Origin: Xanthomonas sp. DAR 35659
Lineage (GTDB): Bacteria > Pseudomonadota > Gammaproteobacteria > Xanthomonadales > Xanthomonadaceae
Assembly (NCBI RefSeq): GCF_041242975.1
Contig: NZ_CP162488.1
Span: 4,454,001 to 4,518,000 of the forward strand
DNA: 64,000 bases
Reading direction: 5' to 3'
The notes beneath the pieces are model-generated. The model ran no database searches and had not been told where the DNA came from. It saw only the letters and a program-made list of their open reading frames with translations. Each line of letters starts with the position of its first letter. The stretch's first letter is position 1. A program made the position numbers and the translations under genes. Positions 30,089 to 38,086 of this stretch are shown here, one piece after another.

Positions 30089-31266
30089 GGCGTCAGTTCG
30101 GGAAGAGGGAAATGGAACGCCGCCGCGGCACGGCCGGGGACGAACGGGTCGAACGGCTGGCCACGCAAGGCGGCCACGATCCGCGCCGAGGCGCGGCCGT
30201 CGCCGTACGGGCTGGCGTCGGGCAGGAACCGCGCCCGCAGCGCGGGCCGCTCGCAGGCGGCGGCGACCGCGGACACGATCCGCGCCGGCGCGGTGCCGAC
30301 CAGCGTGACCACGCCGGCCTGGACCGCTTCCGGCCGCTCGGTGACGTCGCGCATCACCAGCACCGGCCGCCCCAGCGCCGGCGCTTCCTCCTGCACCCCG
30401 CCCGAATCGGTCAGCACCACGTGCGCGCGCTGCATCAGCCGCACGAAGGCGAGGTAGTCCTGCGGCGCGATCAGGTGCACGTTGTGCAGGCCGCCGAGCT
30501 GCGCGTACACCGGGCCCTGCACGTTCGGGTTCAGATGCACCGGGTAGACGATCTGCAGGTCCTGGCGCTGCGCCAGCTCCGCCAGCGCCTGGCAGATGTT
30601 GGCGAAGCCGTCGCCGAAACTCTCGCGGCGATGCCCGGTGACCAGCAGCAGCTTGCGTTCCGGCACCAGGAACGGGAACTGCGCATCGACCGCCGCGCGC
30701 AGCGCGGCGTCGCGCTGCAGCCGCTCGACGGTCTGTTCCAGCGCATCGATCACGGTGTTGCCGGTGACGCTGATGCGCCCGGCCAGGTGTTCGCGCTGCA
30801 GGTTGGCGCGCGAACTGGAGGTGGGCGCGAACAGATGGTCGGCGACCACGTCGATTACCCGCCGGTTCATTTCCTCGGGCCAGGGCCGCTGCAGATCGCC
30901 GGTGCGCAGCCCGGCTTCGACGTGGCCGACCGGGATGCGCCGATGGAACGCGGCCATGGCCGCGGTCATCGCCGTGGTCGTGTCGCCGTGCACCAGCACG
31001 CGGTCCGGCTGCACCTCGGCGTAGAGGGCATCGAGCTTGGCGAACAGGCGCGCGCACAAGCCGTTGAGGGTCTGGTCGGCGACCATCACGTCGAGATCGT
31101 GGTCCGGCGCGATGGCGAACAACGACAGCACCTGGTCCAGCATCGCCCGATGCTGGCCGGTGATGCAGACCTGGGACTCGATGTCCGGCGCGGCGCGCAA
31201 CGCGCGCACCAGGGGGCCCATCTTGATCGCCTCGGGGCGGGTACCGAATACGCTGAGAACCTTCAC
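30085..31266 (-). CDS. wecB: UDP-N-acetylglucosamine 2-epimerase
   Basis: Non-hydrolysing epimerase that converts UDP-GlcNAc to UDP-ManNAc. It is 393 residues. The GTG at 31266 gives the family start MKVLSVFGTRPEAIKM and has GGAG 8 bases upstream; the GTG at 31284 is less likely. Family blocks are VEAGLRTGDLQRPWPEEMNR, TGHRRESFGDGF and DSGGVQEEAPALG. As first gene of an overlapping wecB, bcsB-like, nfrB, nfrA operon it probably supplies the sugar donor for NfrB. A CRP/Clp-like site lies 27-42 bases upstream of the start. Confidence 0.95.
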   Translation of the reverse strand: MKVLSVFGTRPEAIKMGPLVRALRAAPDIESQVCITGQHRAMLDQVLSLFAIAPDHDLDVMVADQTLNGLCARLFAKLDALYAEVQPDRVLVHGDTTTAMTAAMAAFHRRIPVGHVEAGLRTGDLQRPWPEEMNRRVIDVVADHLFAPTSSSRANLQREHLAGRISVTGNTVIDALEQTVERLQRDAALRAAVDAQFPFLVPERKLLLVTGHRRESFGDGFANICQALAELAQRQDLQIVYPVHLNPNVQGPVYAQLGGLHNVHLIAPQDYLAFVRLMQRAHVVLTDSGGVQEEAPALGRPVLVMRDVTERPEAVQAGVVTLVGTAPARIVSAVAAACERPALRARFLPDASPYGDGRASARIVAALRGQPFDPFVPGRAAAAFHFPLPELTP

Positions 31267-31292
31267 CAACCCGCTCCGTGCCACACCGATAG

Positions 31293-31308
31293 AGTGATAT
31301 TCATCACA
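31293..31308. promoter_or_regulatory. CRP/Clp-type operator upstream of wecB
   Basis: AGTGA-TATTCA-TCACA matches the CRP/Clp consensus TGTGA-N6-TCACA at nine of ten positions. On the minus strand it follows CACTATAGTG, itself a palindrome. In Xanthomonas, Clp controls polysaccharide genes and loses DNA binding when it binds c-di-GMP. The site is close to the start codon, so repression is as likely as activation. Confidence 0.65.
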
Positions 31309-31790
31309 CTATAGTGCGGTCCGTCAGCACATTCTACCTGCCCACACCTCTCTGGATGCCCGATTCGGGCACGCCCACCGGCACTGGCAGCGATGCGGTG
31401 GCCGGTTTTGCGGCGAAAACCGTTCATTGGCGCGGCGCTGGGCCAGGCGCTGCGGACTGTAGACAGATGATGGCGCCCGACTGGCGGGCTCGCTGCCGAG
31501 CGGCTCGGCTGCCGCCTGCCTGGGCTGGCGGCGGGAGACAGGAGACGGGTGGCGCCATTGGCCCTTCTTGACCACGGAGACATGGCACCACGATCGGACA
31601 TTTTGCGCCGCTCCCCGGTACCGCGCCACGCGGGCCGGGATACGTGCGCGCCCGGCCTGCCGGTCGACTTGGCGATCGCGTGCGCCGGGCCGGACTCCAC
31701 ACCAAGCCGTCGCGCTCCGGCCGTCGCCGGCCCACAAACCCGACTCGCGGAACCGCCGAGGCGCCGCGGCCGCGGCGCGCGCCGCCGCCG
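31309..31790. other. Gap between wecB and def
   Basis: About 480 bases with no supported gene. It contains the upstream part of the wecB promoter region (CACTATAGTG at its wecB end) and otherwise nothing recognisable. Confidence 0.4.
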
Positions 31791-32306
31791 CTACAGGTCG
31801 TAGGACAGCACGTCCTCGAAACCGAACTTGCCGAAATCGCGGATGCGCGACGGATACAGCCTGCCGATCAGGTGGTCGTGTTCGTGCTGCACCACCCGCG
31901 CATGGAAGCCTTCGGCCTCGCGCTCCACGGGCGTGCCGTCCGGGTCCATGCCGCGGTAGCGGATGTGGCGGTAGCGCGGGATCACCGCGCGCAGCCCGGG
32001 AATGGACAGGCAGCCTTCCCAGCCGTCCTCCAGTGCGTCGGACAGCGGCTCGATCTGCACGTTGGCCAGCGCGGTGCGCGGCACCGGCGGCGCGTCGGGG
32101 TAGCGCGCATTGCTGTCGAAACCGAACACCATCAGTTGCAGGTCCACCGCGATCTGCGGCGCGGCCAGGCCGACACCGCGCGCGGCATCCATGGTCTGGA
32201 ACATGTCGGCGACCAGCGCATGCATCTGCGCGCTGCCGAAGTCGGTGACCGGCGGCGCCTGGCGCAGCAGACGCGGGTCGCCCATGCGGATGATGTCGCG
32301 GATCAT
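31791..32306 (-). CDS. def: Peptide deformylase
   Basis: Removes the formyl group from new proteins. It is 171 residues from ATG 32306. All three family motifs are present: GVGLAAPQ (44-51), EGCLS (97-101, metal ligand Cys99) and HEHDH (141-145). It stands alone between the bcs and nfr operons, away from fmt, so it is probably a second, non-fmt-linked copy. The spacer to bcsC (114 bases) has only a fragment of a GTAG palindrome. Confidence 0.96.
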   Translation of the reverse strand: MIRDIIRMGDPRLLRQAPPVTDFGSAQMHALVADMFQTMDAARGVGLAAPQIAVDLQLMVFGFDSNARYPDAPPVPRTALANVQIEPLSDALEDGWEGCLSIPGLRAVIPRYRHIRYRGMDPDGTPVEREAEGFHARVVQHEHDHLIGRLYPSRIRDFGKFGFEDVLSYDL

Positions 32307-32420
32307 GTGTGGGCTCCTTGGCGGCGGGGAGCCACGATTATCTGCCGTGGCGGCGCTGCGCGCAGCAGGTGCGCGCGCCAAGCGCTCCTACATGGGCTGT
32401 GTTGCAGCTTGCAGCCCTGC

Positions 32421-35400
32421 CTACTCCGGCGCGTACGGCGACGCCAGCACCTGCGGGCGGCGGCCGAGGCCGGCGCCGAGGCGGTCGAGTACGAAACGGA
32501 CATAGAGGTTGGTGCTGAACTGGTTGTAGTCGCGCGCGTTGTTGAAGATCAGCCGCCCGCCCAGGAACAGCTGCGGCGCCAGTTGCCACTCGGCGGCGCC
32601 GGCCAGGTTGTACGACACGCCGGTCTTGCTCTGCCCGGCATAGACCGGCGCAGTGTAGGTGTCGACCACGCCGAGCAGCGCGGCCAGCGCGGCGGCGTCG
32701 TAGGCGGCCTGCTGCATCTGCGCGCTGGTCGGGAAGTAGGGGCTGTCGTCGCTGCGGAAGTGCTGCACGCCGACGCTGGCGTCCACGCTCCAGTTGACCT
32801 TGCGCCCGGACGAACGCCCGCTCCAGTGCACCGGGAAGCCCAGGTCCACGTAGTCCTGCGGACTGAAGTAACCGCCCTGGCCGTAGGTGTAGCCGCTGAG
32901 GTTTTTGTCGTACTGCATCGCGGTCAGGTTGAGGCCGGCGGTCAGCGACTGGTTCTCGGTCTCCAGCGCATGCACGTACACGCCCAGGTCCACCTGGCGG
33001 TGATCGTTGTCGGCGACGTTGCGGCCGACCAGGCGGTCGGCGCTGAGGCTGGCGTAGCCGCCGAGCAGGCCGTTGTCGAGCGTGGCCGACAGGCGCACGC
33101 CGTTGCTGGTCACGCCGCCCCATTCCAACCCGGCGCGGCCATCGTCGACGCCGCCAAAGGACAGCAGGCTGTCGCTGACCGGGCGCCGGAACACCTGTCC
33201 CGAGTAGGTCAGGGTCTCGCCGATCTGGCCGCGGTAGCCGACCCCGCCGACGATGCGCCGTTCCGGGAAGCCGATCGGGGTGCTGCCCAGATCGGCGGCG
33301 AATCCGCCGTGCTTGTACTTCACCGACACGCCGACGCCGTTGGCGTCCTGACTCAGGCGCCGCGCGCCGGCGCCGTTGGCGGCCATCGTGTACAGCGCCT
33401 GGCTGAAACCGGCCGGGGTCAGGCTGGCGGCGGTGGCGTTGGCGGCCAGCGCGCGGAAGCGCGCGACATCGGCGGCGCTGAGGTCGGCGCTGCGCGAGGC
33501 GTCGCCGAGGATGTTGCTGGCCAGCGTGGCGATCGACACGTCGGCGGCGACGTTGCCGAGCAGGAACACCGACAGCGGCTCGGCGTACAGCGCCTGCAAC
33601 GCCGCGGCCTCGCGCTGCGCGTTGGTCAGGCTGGCGTCGGTGTCGTTGTAGAGCTCGTTGTACAGGCCGGTGTTGACCGCATAGGTGCGCAAGGCGTTGC
33701 GGGTGGCGTTGGTGTCGCCCTCGGTGAGCAGCAATTGGTACAGGTCGCTGCCGATCAGCGCGTCGATCGGCGTGCGGTCGGCGGCCAGGGCATCGCCCAG
33801 CGCCACGCTCGGGCCGGCGCCGAAGCGGCTGGCGGTGGCGTAGGCGGTGTCGAGCGTGCCGGCGTCGAGCAGGGTCGGGGTGACGTCGACGCCGAGCTTG
33901 CCCTCGCCCACCGCGAATTCGCCGTGCAGCGGCACTTCCAGGTCGTTCAACCGGCCCAGCCCGGCCTCGCCGTCGCGCGAACGGTAGGTGGCGCCGGCGG
34001 CCAGGCTGTCGCTGTTCTCCGACTGCACTTCGCGCAGTTCGTCGAGCACCGTGCCGGTCCGGCCGGGCGCCGCCAGCGCCTGCGCCTGGCGCGCGCCGCC
34101 GGTGGGCAGCACGCGGTCGTCGGGATAGGAGGACGCGGCCGGGCCGGCGGCCGGCGCGCGCTGGCCGGGTATCGGCAGCGCAGCCAATTGCACGCCCATC
34201 GGCGCGGCCGCGGCGCTGGCCGGCGGCGGCAGGTCGTCGCCGGCGTCCAGGGAACCGGCGGCGGCGTAGGCGCTGCCGCCCGCCGCCGGCGCGGCCGGCA
34301 GTGGCGCGCGCGCGGCGCTGGCATAGGCCGGCGCCGGATAGCCGCCGCCGAGGCTGTCGGAGACCACCGCCGGGCTGCGCGGCATGCGCCCGCTCATGCC
34401 GGCGAACGGGTTCAGCGGGCGCCCGGCGGCGGCGAACGAGGCCGGGCCGTTGGCGGCCGGCAGGCCGTTGTCGTGCTGCCCGGCCTCGCGCGCCTGCGCC
34501 GCCAGCGCGGCGCGGAAGTAGCTTTCGGCCTTGCGGTTCTTGCCGGCGCTGCGGTACACGCGGCCGGCCGCGCTCAGCACCGCCGGCGAGTCCGGCGCCT
34601 GCGCCAGGGCGCGCTGCAGATAATCCTCGGCGCTGCCCAGGTCGCGCAGCGCGGCGGCGGTGTTGGCCGCGGCGATCAGCGTGTCCAGGTCGTTGGGCGA
34701 TTGCTGCAGTTGCTGCTGGTACAGCACCAGCGCCTGGCGCTGGTCGCCGGAGGCGGCATACAGCCGCGCCAGCGCGGCCACCGCCTTCGGGTCCTGGTTC
34801 TGCTGCGCCAGCAGCGGCGCCAGCGCGTCGTAGGCCGCTTCCAGGTTGCCCAGTTCGCGCAAGGCGTCCACCTGGCGCAGGGTGTAGCCGCTGCGCAGGG
34901 CCTGGTAGCGGCGCTGCTGTTCGGCGCTCATGTCGGTGTCGCGCAACTGGCGCAGCGTGGCCGCCAGTTCGGCGTCCTGCTGCGCGCGCAGCAGCACGCT
35001 GGCGTACTGCAGGCGCGCTTCGGTGTTCGGGTTCTGCGCGACCAGCCGCTGCGCCAGGGTCAGCGCGCGCTGGTTGCTGCCGATGTCGGCGTAGGCGCCG
35101 GCCATCGCCGCCAGCAGCGCCGGCTGCTCCAGCGCGCCGCCGAGCGCGGCCTCGGTGCGCGCCAGCAACAGTTGCGCCTCGCCGGCGCGGCCCTGCTGTT
35201 GCAGCAGTCGCGCCTGCGCGGCCTGTTGTTCGACCCAGGCGGTATTGCGCAGCGCGCTCATCTCCGCCGTTCGCGCCGTGCCGGGAATGCGTTCGAGGCT
35301 GGCGTAGGCGCTGGCCCAATCGCCGCGTTCCTGCGCCAGCAGCGCGTTGGCGTACAGCGCCTCGGGCATGTCGCCGTGCACCGCGAGCAGGCCGTCCATC

Positions 35401-36941
35401 ACGCTGCGCGCCTGGTCCGGACGCCCGGCCTGCTGGTACAGCCGCGCCAGGTCCAGGCGCACCCACGGATCGCCGGGGCGCTCGACCATCGCCGCTTCCA
35501 GTTCGCTCTGCGCGGTGACCGTGTCGCCGGCCTCGAGCGCCTGCTTGGCGCGGGCGCGCTGCACGTTGGAGCGCAGCGTGGCTTCGCCGCCGGCCTTCTC
35601 GCGCTGCGCCGGGCTGAGCCTGGCGAACAGGGCGCTGGCCTCGTCCGCGCGGCCCTGGCGGCTGTACAGGCCGATCAGGCCCTGCAGCGCGCCGGCGTTG
35701 TCGGCGCTCAGCGCCAACGCCTGGCGGTAACTGCGCTCGGCCGCGGCCGCATCGCTGGCCGCCTGCAGATCGCCAAGCAGCACGTAGCCGGTGGCCTCGT
35801 TGGGCTGCAATTTGAGCGATTGCTGGGTCAGGCGCAGCGCTTCGTCGCTGTCGCCGCGGCTACGCGCGGCCTGCGCCTGCTGCAGTTGCAGCCAGTAGCG
35901 CGCGCTGTCCAGCGCCGAACGCCACTTGCCGTTGCCGGCCGCGGCCGGGCGCAGCAGTTCCTGCGCCTCGCCGAAGCGCTGCTGGCGCAGGCGCACCGAG
36001 CCCAGCCCGCCGAGCGCGTCGGTGTCGCGCGGCCGTGCGCGCAGCACCTGGGTGAAGCGTTGCTCGGCCAGCGCCAGGTTGCCGGCGTTGAGCGCCTTGA
36101 AGCCTTCGCCGAGTTGTTCGCCGGCCGGATCGGCGGCCTGCGCGGCGCGCTGCTCGCCGAGCTTGGTGGCCTTGGCGGCGACCTCGGCATCGTTCGGGTT
36201 GGCCGCCAGGAATGCCTGGTACAGCGGCGCGTCGGCGGTGCCGGCGTTGAGCCACAGCAGCGCCTGGCGCCAGGCGGCGCGGGCGGGACCGCCGACATCG
36301 GGACGCTTGCTCATCGCCGCGAGCTGGGCGATGCCCTCGCGCCGCGACGGCTCGCGGTAGGTCAGCACCTGCGCCAGCGCCAGCGCCGCGGCGCTGTTGC
36401 CGGGCTGCGCGGCGGCCAGGCGGCGCAGCCCGTCGCGGGCGCCGTCCCAGCCTTGCGGCGTGCCGGCCAGTGCCTGGTAGTACTCCAGCGCCAGATGGTC
36501 CGGCGGCGCCTTGCCGTCGAACATCGCCTGGTATTCGCGCACCGCCTCCACGTAGCGCCCGGCCGCGGCGGCGCGGCGCGCGTTGCGCAGGTTGAGGTTG
36601 TCGCCGGTGCCGCCGATCGCCTGGCTCAGGCGCTGCGTCTGCGGCGCCTGCGGATGCGCCTTCTGCAACTGCTGCAGGCGCTTGCGCGCCTCGCCCTGGC
36701 GGCCTTGCGCCAGGTCGATCTGGGCCAGGCCGAGCAGCGCGTCGGGCTGGTTGGGATCCACGCGCAGCAGCTTGTTCCAGGTATCGGCGGCGAGGTCGTC
36801 GCGGCCCTGGTCGTGCCAGTAGTTGCCCTGGCTCACCAGTTGCTGCGTGGCGTTGCCCGCCTGCGCGTGCGCGTTGCCGGCGAGCAGGCACAGGTCGATC
36901 ATGCCGGCCAGGTACAGGGGCTTGAGGTTCATGCGGAACAT
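32421..36941 (-). CDS. bcsC: BcsC cellulose exporter, TPR plus outer-membrane barrel
   Basis: Guides cellulose through periplasm and outer membrane. It is 1506 residues, longer than E. coli BcsC (1157). Order: signal peptide (YLAGMIDLCLLAGNAHA), TPR repeats to about residue 830, a Pro/Ala-rich linker (about 840-960), then the BcsC C-terminal barrel. The barrel region is interrupted by a helical block of about 155 residues (1047-1201) not expected there. ATG 36941 was chosen for GGAG 6 bases upstream; it overlaps bcsZ by 13 bases. ATG 36932 would overlap as ATGA. The C-terminal strands resume at GVGVSVKYKHGGFAADLGS. Confidence 0.93.
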   Translation of the reverse strand: MFRMNLKPLYLAGMIDLCLLAGNAHAQAGNATQQLVSQGNYWHDQGRDDLAADTWNKLLRVDPNQPDALLGLAQIDLAQGRQGEARKRLQQLQKAHPQAPQTQRLSQAIGGTGDNLNLRNARRAAAAGRYVEAVREYQAMFDGKAPPDHLALEYYQALAGTPQGWDGARDGLRRLAAAQPGNSAAALALAQVLTYREPSRREGIAQLAAMSKRPDVGGPARAAWRQALLWLNAGTADAPLYQAFLAANPNDAEVAAKATKLGEQRAAQAADPAGEQLGEGFKALNAGNLALAEQRFTQVLRARPRDTDALGGLGSVRLRQQRFGEAQELLRPAAAGNGKWRSALDSARYWLQLQQAQAARSRGDSDEALRLTQQSLKLQPNEATGYVLLGDLQAASDAAAAERSYRQALALSADNAGALQGLIGLYSRQGRADEASALFARLSPAQREKAGGEATLRSNVQRARAKQALEAGDTVTAQSELEAAMVERPGDPWVRLDLARLYQQAGRPDQARSVMDGLLAVHGDMPEALYANALLAQERGDWASAYASLERIPGTARTAEMSALRNTAWVEQQAAQARLLQQQGRAGEAQLLLARTEAALGGALEQPALLAAMAGAYADIGSNQRALTLAQRLVAQNPNTEARLQYASVLLRAQQDAELAATLRQLRDTDMSAEQQRRYQALRSGYTLRQVDALRELGNLEAAYDALAPLLAQQNQDPKAVAALARLYAASGDQRQALVLYQQQLQQSPNDLDTLIAAANTAAALRDLGSAEDYLQRALAQAPDSPAVLSAAGRVYRSAGKNRKAESYFRAALAAQAREAGQHDNGLPAANGPASFAAAGRPLNPFAGMSGRMPRSPAVVSDSLGGGYPAPAYASAARAPLPAAPAAGGSAYAAAGSLDAGDDLPPPASAAAAPMGVQLAALPIPGQRAPAAGPAASSYPDDRVLPTGGARQAQALAAPGRTGTVLDELREVQSENSDSLAAGATYRSRDGEAGLGRLNDLEVPLHGEFAVGEGKLGVDVTPTLLDAGTLDTAYATASRFGAGPSVALGDALAADRTPIDALIGSDLYQLLLTEGDTNATRNALRTYAVNTGLYNELYNDTDASLTNAQREAAALQALYAEPLSVFLLGNVAADVSIATLASNILGDASRSADLSAADVARFRALAANATAASLTPAGFSQALYTMAANGAGARRLSQDANGVGVSVKYKHGGFAADLGSTPIGFPERRIVGGVGYRGQIGETLTYSGQVFRRPVSDSLLSFGGVDDGRAGLEWGGVTSNGVRLSATLDNGLLGGYASLSADRLVGRNVADNDHRQVDLGVYVHALETENQSLTAGLNLTAMQYDKNLSGYTYGQGGYFSPQDYVDLGFPVHWSGRSSGRKVNWSVDASVGVQHFRSDDSPYFPTSAQMQQAAYDAAALAALLGVVDTYTAPVYAGQSKTGVSYNLAGAAEWQLAPQLFLGGRLIFNNARDYNQFSTNLYVRFVLDRLGAGLGRRPQVLASPYAPE

Positions 36942-38086
36942 TGGGTTCTCCAGGCGGGCTGCAGCAGGCCGTCTGCGGAAAAGCGATAGCGGTTGTCGAG
37001 CCAGCCGCGTCCGAACAGGACCAGCACCCGATCGTAATAAGGAAGTTTGGCGGCGGCGGCATCGCCTGGCGGGGGAATCCGCTGCGCCTGCGCCTTCAGC
37101 AGCGCCGGTTCGCGCAGCGCGCTCAGGTACGGCAGCAGGGCCGCGGAGAAGCCGGGCGGCGCGCTGCCGTTGCCGACGCCCAGGCGGGTGTCGGTCTTCT
37201 CGCTCAAGCTGCCCTGCGTGCGCAACTGCTGCAGCGGGCCGGACAGGTCTTCCAGCAGCGGCTTGCGCAGCGGGTCGGCGGCATCGAGCATGCCGGCCCA
37301 CAGATAGACACGGATGGCGTCGTAGCTGCCCAGCGGCCCCTTGTCCGGATCGACCGCGAACGCGCGGCCATCCCAGGCGATCCAGTCCGGCGCGAAACCG
37401 ACCGGCGCGCTGTCGCGCAGCAGGCGCGCGCTGCGTTGCGCCAGCCCCGCCCACGGCCCTTTCGGATCGGCGGCGGCGAAGCGGCGCAGGAGCTGGATCG
37501 GCAGGTAGCTGGGATTGAGGGTCCAGCGCTGCGGTTTGACGAAGCCGCGCAACGCCGGCAGCAGCATGCCGCCGAAGCCGGGCAACTCGACCAGTTCCTG
37601 GCGGCGCACCAGCGCCAATGTCTGCATGCCGGCCTGGGTGTAGCCGGGCCGCTTCCACAGCCGTCCCGCTTCCAGCAGCGCGTAGGCGATCCACAGATCG
37701 GCGTCGCTCGCGGTGTTGTCGTCGAGCACGCGCCAGCCGCCGTCGTCGGCGCGGCCCCACAGCCAGGCCGGCAGCACCTGTTGCGGACGGCCGCCGCTGA
37801 GGTTGTGCCGGGTCCAGCCGAGTACGCGGTCGAACAGCACCTGGTCGTTGGCGACCAGGGCGAAGAACAACGCGTAGGACTGGCCCTCGGAAGTGCTGCG
37901 CTGGTCGGCGTTGCTGAAATCGATCACCCGCCCGCCGTCGTCGATGTGCTTGGCGACGAAGCTGTTCCACTCGCGCCACGGCGCGCACGCCGCGCCCTGC
38001 GCGCGCGCGCGCGGCAGCAGCGTGGCAGCGCCCGCGGCGAGCACGCCGCCGAGCAGGCGGCGGCGCTGGCGCGCGTACGGGATCAT
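36929..38086 (-). CDS. bcsZ: BcsZ periplasmic endoglucanase, GH8
   Basis: Cellulase of glycoside hydrolase family 8 that trims or edits nascent cellulose. It is 385 residues. The signal peptide starts with RQRRRLLGG, Tat-like. The catalytic acid is probably Glu67 in STSEGQSYALFF, and the base Asp256 in GSYDAIRVYLW. Other family blocks are WGRADDGGWRVLDDNTASDADLW and NPSYLP. Its ATG overlaps the bcsB stop as ATGA. Confidence 0.97.
   Translation of the reverse strand: MIPYARQRRRLLGGVLAAGAATLLPRARAQGAACAPWREWNSFVAKHIDDGGRVIDFSNADQRSTSEGQSYALFFALVANDQVLFDRVLGWTRHNLSGGRPQQVLPAWLWGRADDGGWRVLDDNTASDADLWIAYALLEAGRLWKRPGYTQAGMQTLALVRRQELVELPGFGGMLLPALRGFVKPQRWTLNPSYLPIQLLRRFAAADPKGPWAGLAQRSARLLRDSAPVGFAPDWIAWDGRAFAVDPDKGPLGSYDAIRVYLWAGMLDAADPLRKPLLEDLSGPLQQLRTQGSLSEKTDTRLGVGNGSAPPGFSAALLPYLSALREPALLKAQAQRIPPPGDAAAAKLPYYDRVLVLFGRGWLDNRYRFSADGLLQPAWRTQCSA

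Noticed and set aside
26306..30457. Plus-strand open frame of 1383 codons
   Set aside because: It is the antisense of nfrB, the bcsB-like gene and wecB. The GC-rich third positions keep the opposite strand open; its protein is His/Arg/Gln-rich with no domain.
31314..31571. Small plus-strand gene in the wecB-def gap
   Set aside because: No ribosome-binding site, no recognisable sequence and biased composition.
31644..36989. Plus-strand open frame of 1781 codons
   Set aside because: Antisense of def and bcsC; same low-complexity composition as other shadow frames.
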